Below are positions 19,601 to 28,083 of a stretch of DNA of 64,000 nucleotides, one piece after another. The stretch's first letter is position 1; every line of letters starts with the position of its first letter. The stretch is from NCBI GenBank assembly GCA_019638485.1, contig JAHBTP010000003.1:1-64000 (forward strand), written 5' to 3'. Below the pieces are notes generated by a model, which worked only from the letters and a program-made list of their open reading frames with translations, searched no databases and had not been told where the DNA came from. Source of the DNA: Ferruginibacter sp. GTDB taxonomy: Bacteria > Bacteroidota > Bacteroidia > Chitinophagales > Chitinophagaceae. The translations under genes were made by a program, and so were the position numbers.

Positions 19601-22600
19601 GGAGAAAGATGTAATACTCCTTCTCCGTTAGTAGAAGAGGTAAACTGAGCAAATGGTAAAGGCGTATTTAATGACCAAACTAAAGAACTATTTCCATCTG
19701 CATCATTTGCTATTAGATGAACATCCAATACCTGTCCTTCATCAATTGTAACATCATTCACCGGGCTTATTTCCGGAACATTGTTTCCATTAACTGAAAT
19801 CATAAAGGAAGTGAAAGCTGAACCTCCATTTTCATCCAAAGCTGTAACGGTAACTAAAACGTTATCGCCATCATTACGCACATCAGGACTCAGTGTAAGA
19901 GAAGCTGTTCCGTTACCTGAAGTAAATGAACCAAAGGATGGCATATTTTCAATCATCATCGTGATATCTCCACCATCAACATCAGTAGCAGAAAAATTTA
20001 ACGTTACCGTTGTTCCATATTGCATACTAAAGTCACTTACCGATGAAATTACCGGGAGGTTATTACCTGTTCTTGCATTTGCCTCATTAGAGTTATCTGA
20101 ATTTCCACCGATACTGGTTGCGCGGATGTAATAATAATAGTCAGTATTTGAAAACAAATCAACATCCTGGAAGGAAGTAGTATTTGCTGGTAAGGTAGCA
20201 AGTAATCTAAAATTATTTGCATTACCTCTTGAACGGAATAATTCGAAATTATTTTCGTTATTGGAATTATCTGTCCATGATAAATCAATTTGTGAAACTG
20301 AGACAGATGTTGCAGTTAAATTAGAAGGAGCGGCTGCTCTTGGTGGTAGATTAGTTGAAGAAGCGGTTACATAAGTATCATTCATCAACTTAACAAGGCT
20401 GGCAGCAGATAATGCATTAGGTAGGATAACCACATCATCAATTAATCCACCATAATTATTATTTGAGGTGGCTGCTCTGAATGCGTGGCTGCCATTACTG
20501 GCTCCAATACGGGATAAGCCGGATGAGGCGCCAACAGTAGTTCCGGAATTGGTTAAGTTAACTGAACCTCTTTCAGTTCCATTTATAAATAATTTAAGCG
20601 ATTTACCATTATAAACCAAGGCTACGTGGTTCCATGCATTACTATTCCAACTGGCATTATTAACCACATTACTTACCGATACAGATTGAGAAGAACTGCT
20701 TCTGCAAACCGCACCTTCCAGTGCTTTATTATTAAAGCGCAAAGCCATACCATTATCCGAGCCTCCTAAATCAACAATTACCTTATTAGCTGCATTTATA
20801 GAAGTTGAGTTTGGCTTAATCCACAAAGCGATAGTTCGGCTTGAATATGCATCGCTTGGAAAATCTCCTCCTGAGCTAAAAGGCATGTCAGCATAATTAG
20901 AAGAGCCATTAAAAGACAATGCATGTGACCCTTCCTGCCTATCTGTAACATAAGAAGAACCTGAAAGGCTAAGTGGTCTTGCTGCACCGGAAACATCAGC
21001 ATTACTGTTATTCAATTTCCAACGCGCATCTTTTGCACCATCATAAGCAGAGCCACCATAATTATTAAAACTCCTTATTTTATACCAAAAAGTTGTAGAA
21101 GCTTCTACATTGAAAGTATCTACATAAGAAGTGACATTTGCATTGGTTACACCAATTGGGAAATAGGCTCCAAATTCATCTTTACTACGCAGTATTTCAA
21201 ACCCAATTTCATTATTACTATTATCGGACCACGATAAATTAACCTGGTTATAGGAGTTTGACGAAGCATTAAAATCAGTAGGTGCTGCAGGGTAGGCATT
21301 TGCAGGAATATTTACGGTTTCAACAAATGCACTATTGGGAATAAGTGTACGCGTTCTATAACCTGCTGCAGTGCTTGTCCAATAAATTTCCATTATTTGA
21401 TCACCTCCATTTTCAAAAAATGTGATGGCAATAGGGTAAACACCTGCATTTAATGTGATTGTTCCACTTTTATATTGTGATGCATGAATTCCATCATTAT
21501 CTACTAATGGAGTAGCGCCATAGCTATACTGTCCAATATATAATTTACTGCCATCATCACTTTTGGTTTCAAACTTATAACTTCCTGTTACCGGAATTTT
21601 TATAAATCCTTCCCACAGAAAGGCAAAATTATCATCACGTAATCTTGGAGCAATTGTAACATTATTAACTGTACCAGTGGCCACAGGCGTAAGTGTGCTA
21701 AAGTCGGGCAGGTTATCCCACTGGCCTTCATAATATTTATAATTTAATCCTGCCAACCGCGCAGTTGCATTCACCTGATTACTTGCAGCCGAAGCATTAC
21801 CAGCAGCGTCAACAGCCTTAACATAAAACGAATACGTTTCTTGATAAGTAAGATTACCTGCTGTAAAACTTTCATTATTTGTAGTCACATACGTTTTAAC
21901 TCCATTTACATACACATCATATTTCACTACGCCCACATTATCGCTGGAGGGATCCCATGCCAGCGTAACCGATGAGGTACTGGTAATCAGTACACGTAAA
22001 AAAGAAGGAGCTGAAGGCGCAATAACATCTGCATTAGTTTTTGCAGTTGCTTCTGAAGTAGTTTGAGAAGCACCGGTTTGGTTTATTGCACGGATAATAT
22101 AATAATATCTGGTATTTGATTCAACCTGTATATCGTTATAAGTCAATACATCCGCATCAGCCTTCCCAATATAACGGTAACCACTACCCGATGTATTACT
22201 TCTGTAAATTTCAAAAGCTGTTTCATTGAATGGTGCATTGGGGTTATCAATCCAATTTAATTCAATAGCTCCATCTCCATTTGGTGTTGCAGAAAGATTT
22301 GATGGTTTAGCAGGTAAATCAGCGCCAAAAGCATTTATTACCTCAAATGGATCATTGAAGAAACTACTACATTCTCCATTTTCGGATACTTTTACTTTAT
22401 ACGAGCCTACGCCCGCAGTATAGGTATTAGTGGTACTTACCAAAGCATTATCACTAATTCTTCTCCATTCATAACTTAAATATCCTTCCGGTACTTTTAA
22501 AGGAACAGTAGTAGAACCATCGGGTGCAGGAATAACATTGCTATACATTCCATTCACTTGGATGGGAGGCGAAACTGTTCCGGGCTTAGCTCCTATAACA

Positions 22601-23691
22601 ACTGGTGTAGGAGACCATTCAGACCAAGGTCCGTTGGCTACCCTGCGAAAACGAACACGATAAGTGCCATAACTGGTGGCAGTATATTCATTTGCATTAG
22701 CTCCTGAAATAACCACTCCATCTTTATCCCACTGATATTCAGGAAAACCCGGAAGTATTGCCATCCTTGCATTTACAGAATCTGTAGGGCAAAATTGATT
22801 ACGCTGAAAATATACCAGCGGATTAGCCATATGCGGTTTACTCAAATAAGGGAAATAATCCGGCTCATTCCAGAAATCATTCCAAACCCCATGACCTAAA
22901 TTTGGATAAAATGTTTGGCGGAGATATCCTCCTCTTGATCTGAATTCATTAATTACATAATCTGCGGTATAGGGTGCAGGGTTACCATCCTGCCCGCCAT
23001 TAGTAAGCCAAATAGGAACGGTAACATAACCGTTCATATAGGGAACGTAATTTGTTTGAGCTGCTGAAATAGGTATTGCTGCAGCAACCTTTTTAAGGTA
23101 GGTAGGATTACTTAAGAAATCCCATGTGGCCTGACCACCTGATGAAAGGCCACTTATTATAATTCTGTCCGGATCAACTTTTGCAGAACTTATTAGGCTG
23201 TCAATAGCTGCATTTATCTTAGGGAAATAATCTTGTGAGGCACCACTGGTGCTTTGTGCATAAAATAAAAAGCCGTCAAAAGTCCCGTCATTCACTTTAT
23301 TAGCATGCACCTGTCCTCCATGAAGGAGTTGATATTCATTATCATAAACATCTCCTCTTTCGCCCATACCGTGGAAGAAAATGAATAAGGGGTATTTTTT
23401 CCCATCATTTACATCTTGTTGGTAGGTTTTAGGAAACTTCAACCGAAATGCAACTCCTTGATATAAATAAGATTTATATCCTTTTGAAAAAGGCCCCCAG
23501 CTTAAGCGGTTGGCGTGTCCCCATTTTACAATATTGTAATTATTCCAAGCCGGAATTGCCGGTCTGTTGTTGGCTGTAAATACGTTATCCGGGTCGTTTG
23601 AATTAAACCCATATTGATAGGTTTGAGCCTGAGTTGTAAATGCTATAAAACTTAAAAGCGTGGCGATGGTAAGCGTAAAAAGCGTTTTCAT
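16690..23691 (-). CDS. 2333-aa secreted modular esterase-like protein with T9SS C-terminal domain
   Basis: A signal peptide (ends FTTQAQ) is followed by an alpha/beta-hydrolase domain at about residues 50-290. It has FIFFHGMGERGD, the nucleophile elbow GLSSG (Ser183) and a likely catalytic His near 267 (LGHGVW), resembling PHB-depolymerase or carbohydrate-esterase type enzymes. Then come Ig-like and FN3 modules (about 470-650), a PA14-like domain (about 650-790), FN3, a LamG/concanavalin-like domain (about 890-1105), FN3, cadherin-like modules, three copies of an APxPWNN-containing domain (about 1402-1575, 1771-1945, 2043-2212) interspersed with FN3, and a C-terminal sorting domain (VFPNPFVDKLNVEW ... 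ERLIKIK). It is predicted to be exported by the type IX system and fixed to the cell surface. A polysaccharide or ester substrate is likely but unproven. Confidence 0.88.
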   Translation of the reverse strand: MKTLFTLTIATLLSFIAFTTQAQTYQYGFNSNDPDNVFTANNRPAIPAWNNYNIVKWGHANRLSWGPFSKGYKSYLYQGVAFRLKFPKTYQQDVNDGKKYPLFIFFHGMGERGDVYDNEYQLLHGGQVHANKVNDGTFDGFLFYAQSTSGASQDYFPKINAAIDSLISSAKVDPDRIIISGLSSGGQATWDFLSNPTYLKKVAAAIPISAAQTNYVPYMNGYVTVPIWLTNGGQDGNPAPYTADYVINEFRSRGGYLRQTFYPNLGHGVWNDFWNEPDYFPYLSKPHMANPLVYFQRNQFCPTDSVNARMAILPGFPEYQWDKDGVVISGANANEYTATSYGTYRVRFRRVANGPWSEWSPTPVVIGAKPGTVSPPIQVNGMYSNVIPAPDGSTTVPLKVPEGYLSYEWRRISDNALVSTTNTYTAGVGSYKVKVSENGECSSFFNDPFEVINAFGADLPAKPSNLSATPNGDGAIELNWIDNPNAPFNETAFEIYRSNTSGSGYRYIGKADADVLTYNDIQVESNTRYYYIIRAINQTGASQTTSEATAKTNADVIAPSAPSFLRVLITSTSSVTLAWDPSSDNVGVVKYDVYVNGVKTYVTTNNESFTAGNLTYQETYSFYVKAVDAAGNASAASNQVNATARLAGLNYKYYEGQWDNLPDFSTLTPVATGTVNNVTIAPRLRDDNFAFLWEGFIKIPVTGSYKFETKSDDGSKLYIGQYSYGATPLVDNDGIHASQYKSGTITLNAGVYPIAITFFENGGDQIMEIYWTSTAAGYRTRTLIPNSAFVETVNIPANAYPAAPTDFNASSNSYNQVNLSWSDNSNNEIGFEILRSKDEFGAYFPIGVTNANVTSYVDTFNVEASTTFWYKIRSFNNYGGSAYDGAKDARWKLNNSNADVSGAARPLSLSGSSYVTDRQEGSHALSFNGSSNYADMPFSSGGDFPSDAYSSRTIALWIKPNSTSINAANKVIVDLGGSDNGMALRFNNKALEGAVCRSSSSQSVSVSNVVNNASWNSNAWNHVALVYNGKSLKLFINGTERGSVNLTNSGTTVGASSGLSRIGASNGSHAFRAATSNNNYGGLIDDVVILPNALSAASLVKLMNDTYVTASSTNLPPRAAAPSNLTATSVSVSQIDLSWTDNSNNENNFELFRSRGNANNFRLLATLPANTTSFQDVDLFSNTDYYYYIRATSIGGNSDNSNEANARTGNNLPVISSVSDFSMQYGTTVTLNFSATDVDGGDITMMIENMPSFGSFTSGNGTASLTLSPDVRNDGDNVLVTVTALDENGGSAFTSFMISVNGNNVPEISPVNDVTIDEGQVLDVHLIANDADGNSSLVWSLNTPLPFAQFTSSTNGEGVLHLSPWYAHAGVYRVVARVTDDEGAFAEVPFVITVNNIEPATQTVYMSMQYNGPNAPAPWNNINSTSTSNLLDADGTQTTVGLDFLRTPWNAGEAGAVTGNNSGVYPDAVIRDYFWFGIFGAPNTVSVNITGLDPNSVYNITLFASSNWAAYRDNGTTVYTCNGETKSIHVQDNISNTITFSGVTPNSSGIIQFQMSKLDDNTPYGVLTSIVLQKPFLDATAPVMPQIVGATAQPDGRVRVSWIDLAYNEKHYQVHRATNIAGPYTVLNSGERNANDTTYFDNSVASYTTYYYKLEAINDNGSSGLTGAVSVTSGNKVPQLMPVSDVVINAGSMVNVSITATDDPGDILSVDITGLPPFATWNLTGNGQGYISINTTMDVLGNYNNIKVTATDNFGGSVTTTFNIRVIDPSVRTVYVNFGTPGKPLAASPWNNFYSFPYANIPMSNLKDAADVVTPFGVRLLAQWDSNFELGMITGGDKGIFPDNVISGSFTSTANVARDVQIEGLDKNKKYNIVIFSSHNAGMNFNVTASSGGQSATLNATYNSNTSMQLNGLVPNSSGIITVRLTKPAASTALNLNAMIIEEYTGTPLFNPYYLFAEPTLTTNKVDLKWSDRSTNESGFQIYRSTSPNSGFSLIKTTSANVTSYTDNTASSNVRYYYKVRAVKTGSNSSFSNVATAILSPSIVFVNFNTFTTEEAPAPWNNTTGPSTVGIQFNNLKDQNGVLSGTNLTITKEFNGPGFTGVNSNSGIFPGKVMSSNYWTDAGQVSQVKFSNLNVSKKYRIGIFGSAISYGYFIAKYSCNENSVYLNSLNNDSKIVYLSDLVPSDQGELYLDCSTLTGSPYSFTSVLTIESYDDNSSYIPVLGRGEENEYVDYSDPKQIEEEMVPTVSVFPNPFVDKLNVEWISKKDASAIQMVLSDLSGHVVYRSKNSPVMAGRNILPVVLNNSAQLTPGAYILSVYAEGKLIHSERLIKIK

Positions 23692-23911
23692 CCTGAAAAT
23701 GTTTAAATGTTTTTTAGGTAAGTTGACCAGGATTTGTAGACCTTATTTGTTGTGGCGTTACGGTGGATATCAGATACAGAGGTTCACCAACATTAGGCGA
23801 AGGATAGAATGGACAGTGTTTTCAGATAGGAATTGAAGAGTTTCTACGGAATAAATCTAGAGGACGAAGGTAGTTAAATATTTTACTTTTGCAAAATATC
23901 AGCTTACTTTT

Positions 23912-23943
23912 TTTGCAAAAAGTCTTGAATAAAACTAATATTG
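23912..23943 (+). promoter_or_regulatory. Predicted Bacteroidota-type promoter for the plus-strand glycosyltransferase operon
   Basis: TTTG at 23912-23915, a 20-bp spacer, then TAATATTG at 23936-23943 fit the TTTG-N19-21-TAnnTTTG pattern with one mismatch, 21 bp before the GTG start at 23965. A second exact -7-like element (TACTTTTG, 23884-23891) lies upstream but lacks a matching -33 box. Confidence 0.5.
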
Positions 23944-23964
23944 CACATTACCAATTAATTAGCC

Positions 23965-25131
23965 GTGCTCCTTGTTTCAATTCTATTTTGGATTTCTGTT
24001 TTTATTGTCTTTTACACCTATTTCGGATATGCCATTTTAGTGGCTATTTTTAACAAAATCTCACCTTATAAATTTTCCGTTAAGGACACTGAAATAACAG
24101 ATTGGCCTGCTGTAACACTGGTTGTAGCTTTATTTAATGAAGAAGATTATGTGGATGAAAAAGTAAAAAACACTTTTGAACTTGATTATCCGGAAGAGAA
24201 GCTTCAAATTCTTTTTATAACGGATGGCTCAACCGATAGTACGCCCCAAAGGATTCAAAAATATCCACGCATTAAACTGATGCATAAAGACGAGCGCCAA
24301 GGAAAAACAATGGCAATTAATAGAGCCATGACTGAGGTAACAACACCTTTTGTGGTCTTCTGTGATGCCAATACTTACTTGAATTCTGCAGCCATCAAAA
24401 AAATTGTTGCCCATTATAATGATCCGAAAACTGCTGCTGTAGCAGGTGAAAAGAAGATTGCAGACGCTGCAGATGCTGCCGGTGCAGGAGAAGGTATTTA
24501 TTGGAAATATGAATCTACCCTCAAAAAATTGGATGCCCGATTTTATTCTATTGTGGGGGCTGCAGGAGAATTATTTTCTATGCGAACTGCACTATATACA
24601 CCTATAGAGAAATCAGTTATACTGGATGATTTTGCTGTTTCCATGCGGCTGTGTTTAAGAGGTTACAGAGTTGCATACGAACCTGGGGCGTATGCTGTAG
24701 AAACAGCCTCTATGAATATAAAAGAAGAGCAAAAACGAAAAATCAGGAACTGCGCCGGAGGTATCCAGGCTGTTATGCTTTTACCTAAGGCTTGGAATAT
24801 TTTTAAATATGGTAGATTGTCATTTTTATACATTTCGCACCGCGCTTTCCGATGGATGGCGGCGCCTTGGTTACTACCAATAATCTTCATACTTAATATA
24901 ATACTGGTAGCTTCTCATTCCGGCTTAATATATACCCTGTTCTTAATAGCCCAGATTATCTTTTACTTTGCTGCTTTAGCAGGATGGATAATGGCTAGGA
25001 TGAACTTAAAAATAAAAGCATTTTATGTGCCCTATTATTTTACCTTCATGAACGGATCTATGTATTTGGGACTTCTTAGAATCCTGCGGTCGGAACAATC
25101 AGGAATTTGGGAAAAAGCGATTAGAAAGTAA
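23965..25131 (+). CDS. GT2 family membrane glycosyltransferase
   Basis: A 388-aa protein with one N-terminal TM (ISVFIVFYTYFGYAILVAIF), a GT-A domain (TLVVALFNEEDYV, ITDGSTDSTP, FCDANTY as the DxD-like site, ILDDFAVSMRLCLRGYRV as the acceptor-side motif) and three to four C-terminal TMs. It resembles processive-type GT2 enzymes that act on lipid-linked sugars, although the classical QxxRW is not clear (KRKIRNCAG). The start codon is GTG at 23965; no in-frame ATG is suitably placed. It is the first gene of the plus-strand cluster and diverges from the large esterase-like gene. Confidence 0.85.
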   Translation: MLLVSILFWISVFIVFYTYFGYAILVAIFNKISPYKFSVKDTEITDWPAVTLVVALFNEEDYVDEKVKNTFELDYPEEKLQILFITDGSTDSTPQRIQKYPRIKLMHKDERQGKTMAINRAMTEVTTPFVVFCDANTYLNSAAIKKIVAHYNDPKTAAVAGEKKIADAADAAGAGEGIYWKYESTLKKLDARFYSIVGAAGELFSMRTALYTPIEKSVILDDFAVSMRLCLRGYRVAYEPGAYAVETASMNIKEEQKRKIRNCAGGIQAVMLLPKAWNIFKYGRLSFLYISHRAFRWMAAPWLLPIIFILNIILVASHSGLIYTLFLIAQIIFYFAALAGWIMARMNLKIKAFYVPYYFTFMNGSMYLGLLRILRSEQSGIWEKAIRK

Positions 25132-25325
25132 TTTGTTTAAAAAAGTTTGTCTAAAATTTTTAGAATATCAAATTTTATTATAGTTTTACGCCATTAATAG
25201 TCCACATAGTATAAAATTTACATTTATCTGTAAATAATATCCTTCTCAAAAACCATATACTTTTCCTTCAATATCTGTTGTAGAATCTATAGCTACGAAT
25301 GACCTTTATTGCCAAATCCGTGACA

Positions 25326-25348
25326 AACCGGCGGCGATTTTGCCGGTT
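25326..25348 (+). other. GC-rich hairpin in the 245-bp gap before the receiver gene
   Basis: AACCGGC (25326-25332) pairs with GCCGGTT (25342-25348), followed by AACCTTTTG and the ATG at 25377. It may be an attenuating terminator between the first glycosyltransferase and the rest of the cluster, or a 5'-UTR stem. The following T-run is short, so I am not sure it terminates. Confidence 0.4.
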
Positions 25349-25376
25349 AACCTTTTGAAAAAATTGATCACAACAG

Positions 25377-25793
25377 ATGAAAAAGAGCATTTTAACAATC
25401 GAAAACAGTAATGCACTCAGTTACGTTATTAATTCCGTTTTGGAAGACTATGCCGTAACCAATGTAGCCTCAACTGCAGATGCGGTAGAACACCTACATA
25501 ATGAAAACACAAATGACCTAATTATTTTGGATATTGATAAGGACGCAAACAACCTCGACCTTCTTGAACATATTTCTTCAAGTAGTGTGTTAGGCTCAAT
25601 TCCAACAGTGATAATCTCAGATTCTGATAATCCTTCTTTGAAAAATAAAACGGCTGAATTGGGAGCTTCTCTCTTTCTTACAAAGCCATTTGATCCAGTT
25701 TTTCTATCAGACAAAGTTAAAGACCTAATTTACGCTAAGGGTGAAGAACCTGTGCGCAAACGTAAAACAGTCTTTAACTTAAACATTTTCTAA
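25377..25793 (+). CDS. Stand-alone response-regulator receiver-like protein
   Basis: A 138-aa protein with a CheY-like fold pattern: beta1 SILTIEN, phospho-acceptor Asp52 in LIILDID, Ser81 in TVIISDSDN and Lys103 in FLTKPFDP. The acidic pair is E9/N10 instead of the usual DD/ED, so Mg binding may be altered. There is no output domain; a basic tail (VRKRKTVFN) follows. It sits between a glycosyltransferase and a sugar transferase that itself carries a receiver-like N-terminus, and no histidine kinase is nearby. It may tune EPS synthesis through protein contact, which is inference. Confidence 0.8.
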   Translation: MKKSILTIENSNALSYVINSVLEDYAVTNVASTADAVEHLHNENTNDLIILDIDKDANNLDLLEHISSSSVLGSIPTVIISDSDNPSLKNKTAELGASLFLTKPFDPVFLSDKVKDLIYAKGEEPVRKRKTVFNLNIF

Positions 25794-25851
25794 AGAAAGT
25801 GGTTGGTGAAAAATCAATTTACCGTTTTTATTAAACCTCAAACCTCGGGTT

Positions 25852-26949
25852 ATGCTTACCAATGTAATTAACAAAGATTCGAAGGAGGTTCTTTTACAGC
25901 AAGACAATGTTCCTGCTATGCTTTTTATAGAGCAAAAAGATAAACCCCTCGAACATTACCACCAGCTATTTAGTGAGTCCTTCTATGTTTCATCTTTTCA
26001 GGAAGCAATGGTTCTATTAAAAAAGATGGAAATTTTATCAGCACTGCCTGAAATGATTATCATTGATATCCCCTTTCAAAAGAATGAGCTTTTTATTTTT
26101 AGAAATTGGATGAAAGATAATCTGGAAGCTTTCATTCCCACCGTTTACAACATCAAACATTTAAATAATGATGATGCCATACTCGTTTTTAAAAACAGAA
26201 TGGTTCATGATGTAATAAACGTATCGGTTCATTATAACACCTTAGCTGAGAAAGCCAGGTTTTTGAAAAAGTCCTGGAATCAAAGCCCGGACGAAAAAAG
26301 AAAAAGAAAACCACTACTCGATCCAAATTGCAAATTTTGCTTTTCAAAACGCATTATGGACATAGTACTTTCCTTTATTGCGATTATTTTATTCCTTCCT
26401 GTATTCATTGTCATTGCCATTATTATCAAATTTGAATCAAAAGGCCCTATAATTTACAAATCAAAGCGTGCTGGGAAAGGATTTAAAGTATTCAACTTTT
26501 TCAAATTTCGTACTATGGTGGTTGACGCCGACAAGAAATTGGCACACCTGTCAGGGAAGAATCAATACCATAATACCCAAGGCCCTTCTTTTTTCAAAAT
26601 AAAAGACGATCCCAGAATTACCCGGTTTGGTAAATTTTTGCGTAATTCAAGCCTTGATGAATTACCGCAATTATTTAATGTGTTGAAAGGTGACATGAGT
26701 ATTGTGGGGAACAGGCCATTACCTCTTTATGAAGCCAACTCACTCACCACTGATGAATGGGCTGAACGATTCATGGCTCCTGCAGGCATTACCGGTTTAT
26801 GGCAAATTTCAAAACGTGGTAATGAAGAAATGAGCAGCGAGGAACGGGTGCTTCTTGATATTTCGTATGCCCGTAACCGTTCACTTTCCGGTGATTTAAA
26901 AATTATGCTGAAAACACCTTCTGCTCTTTTACAAAAAACAAATGTTTAA
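25852..26949 (+). CDS. Polyprenyl-phosphate sugar transferase with degenerate receiver-like N-terminal domain
   Basis: A 365-aa protein. Residues about 20-125 resemble a CheY-like fold (PAMLFIEQKD, PEMIIIDIPF with Asp72 in the acceptor position, FIPTVYNI) but lack the conserved Lys/Pro pair, so this part is probably a pseudo-receiver. Residues about 165-365 are a bacterial sugar transferase (PF02397 type): a membrane hairpin (MDIVLSFIAIILFLPVFIVI), SKRAGKGFKVFNFFKFRTM, DPRITRFGKFLRNSSLDELP and GDMSIVGNRPLP. It would transfer a sugar phosphate to undecaprenyl phosphate, the first step of a repeat unit. The neighbouring receiver protein may be a partner. Confidence 0.85.
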   Translation: MLTNVINKDSKEVLLQQDNVPAMLFIEQKDKPLEHYHQLFSESFYVSSFQEAMVLLKKMEILSALPEMIIIDIPFQKNELFIFRNWMKDNLEAFIPTVYNIKHLNNDDAILVFKNRMVHDVINVSVHYNTLAEKARFLKKSWNQSPDEKRKRKPLLDPNCKFCFSKRIMDIVLSFIAIILFLPVFIVIAIIIKFESKGPIIYKSKRAGKGFKVFNFFKFRTMVVDADKKLAHLSGKNQYHNTQGPSFFKIKDDPRITRFGKFLRNSSLDELPQLFNVLKGDMSIVGNRPLPLYEANSLTTDEWAERFMAPAGITGLWQISKRGNEEMSSEERVLLDISYARNRSLSGDLKIMLKTPSALLQKTNV

Positions 26950-26977
26950 GCTATTTATGCTTTTTTATTAAAATATC

Positions 26978-27880
26978 ATGAAGGACACGCCGCTGGTTTC
27001 GATAATAACGCTAAACTATAACCAAGCAGACGTAACCATTGAGTTTTTGAAAAGTACACAAAACCTGACCTATAATCATTTCGAAATTCTTGTTTGTGAC
27101 ATGAATTCGATTGAAAGTCCTGCTGACAAAATCCAATCATTAAACCTTCCTAACACAAAGGTATTACTTAGTGATACCAACCTCGGTTTTGCCGCAGGCA
27201 ATAATTGGGGAATGAGGCATGCAAAAGGGGATTACTTCTTTATTGTTAACAATGATACAGAAGTAACTCCTTCTTTGCTGAACGAATTACTTGAACCCTT
27301 TTCTAAAGACCCTTCAATTGGAGTTACATGCCCCAAAATTCGGTTTTTTCAAAACCCGGATATCCTTCAATACGCAGGCTTTACCAAAATGAAACCCATA
27401 TCAGGAAAAACACACAGCATCGGTTGGGGAGAAAAAGATACAGGTCAATACAACCTCAGTGGCTTTACCTATGGTGCACACGGATGTGCCATGATGGTAA
27501 AACGTGAAGTAACCGAAAGAATAGGTATGTTTCCCGAAAAATTCTTTTTATACTACGAAGAATGGGATTGGAGTGAACGAATTCGAAAAGCAGGATTTAA
27601 TATTTATTATCAGGCAGATGCCCTAATCTACCATAAAGAATCTTTAAGTGTTGGAAAAAATAATCCACTCAAGGTTTATTACCTAACACGTAACAGGATT
27701 CTGTTTATGCGTAGAAACAGGCCACTCCTTTCACTATTGGTTTTTTATTTTTATTTTACACTATTCACTATTCCAAAAAATATTTTTGTGTACTTACTAA
27801 GGGGAGAATTTGACTTTTTAAAAGCATTTTTAAGGGGAATAGGTTGGAACTTGAGAAATAATAAAAAATCACCTGTATAA
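26978..27880 (+). CDS. GT2 family glycosyltransferase (rhamnosyltransferase-like)
   Basis: A 300-aa GT-A enzyme with VSIITLNYNQADVTIEFLKS at the N-terminus, DTNLGFAAGNNWGMRHAKGD, the metal-binding VNNDTE (DxD-like), and YYEEWDWSERIRKAGFNIYY as the acceptor-side motif. This is the WbbL-type subgroup often annotated as rhamnosyltransferase, although the donor sugar is not determined. A hydrophobic stretch near residues 245-270 suggests membrane association. It lies 28 bp after the sugar transferase. Confidence 0.87.
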   Translation: MKDTPLVSIITLNYNQADVTIEFLKSTQNLTYNHFEILVCDMNSIESPADKIQSLNLPNTKVLLSDTNLGFAAGNNWGMRHAKGDYFFIVNNDTEVTPSLLNELLEPFSKDPSIGVTCPKIRFFQNPDILQYAGFTKMKPISGKTHSIGWGEKDTGQYNLSGFTYGAHGCAMMVKREVTERIGMFPEKFFLYYEEWDWSERIRKAGFNIYYQADALIYHKESLSVGKNNPLKVYYLTRNRILFMRRNRPLLSLLVFYFYFTLFTIPKNIFVYLLRGEFDFLKAFLRGIGWNLRNNKKSPV

Positions 27881-28083
27881 CATTTTTAAAAGTATGGATA
27901 CAGCCTTTTAAAATACCTGAAAGGAATAATATACATTACTCAACTATATTAAATAGTACCGGTATTATAGAAAAAAAACTAAAATAAAATGGTGAGCCAA
28001 CCGTTTAATAACTATATTTCAAACTAAACCGCATCAACATCCAACAGTTTTTCCATATTGCCTGGTTAGTTATCCAGAGTGTA

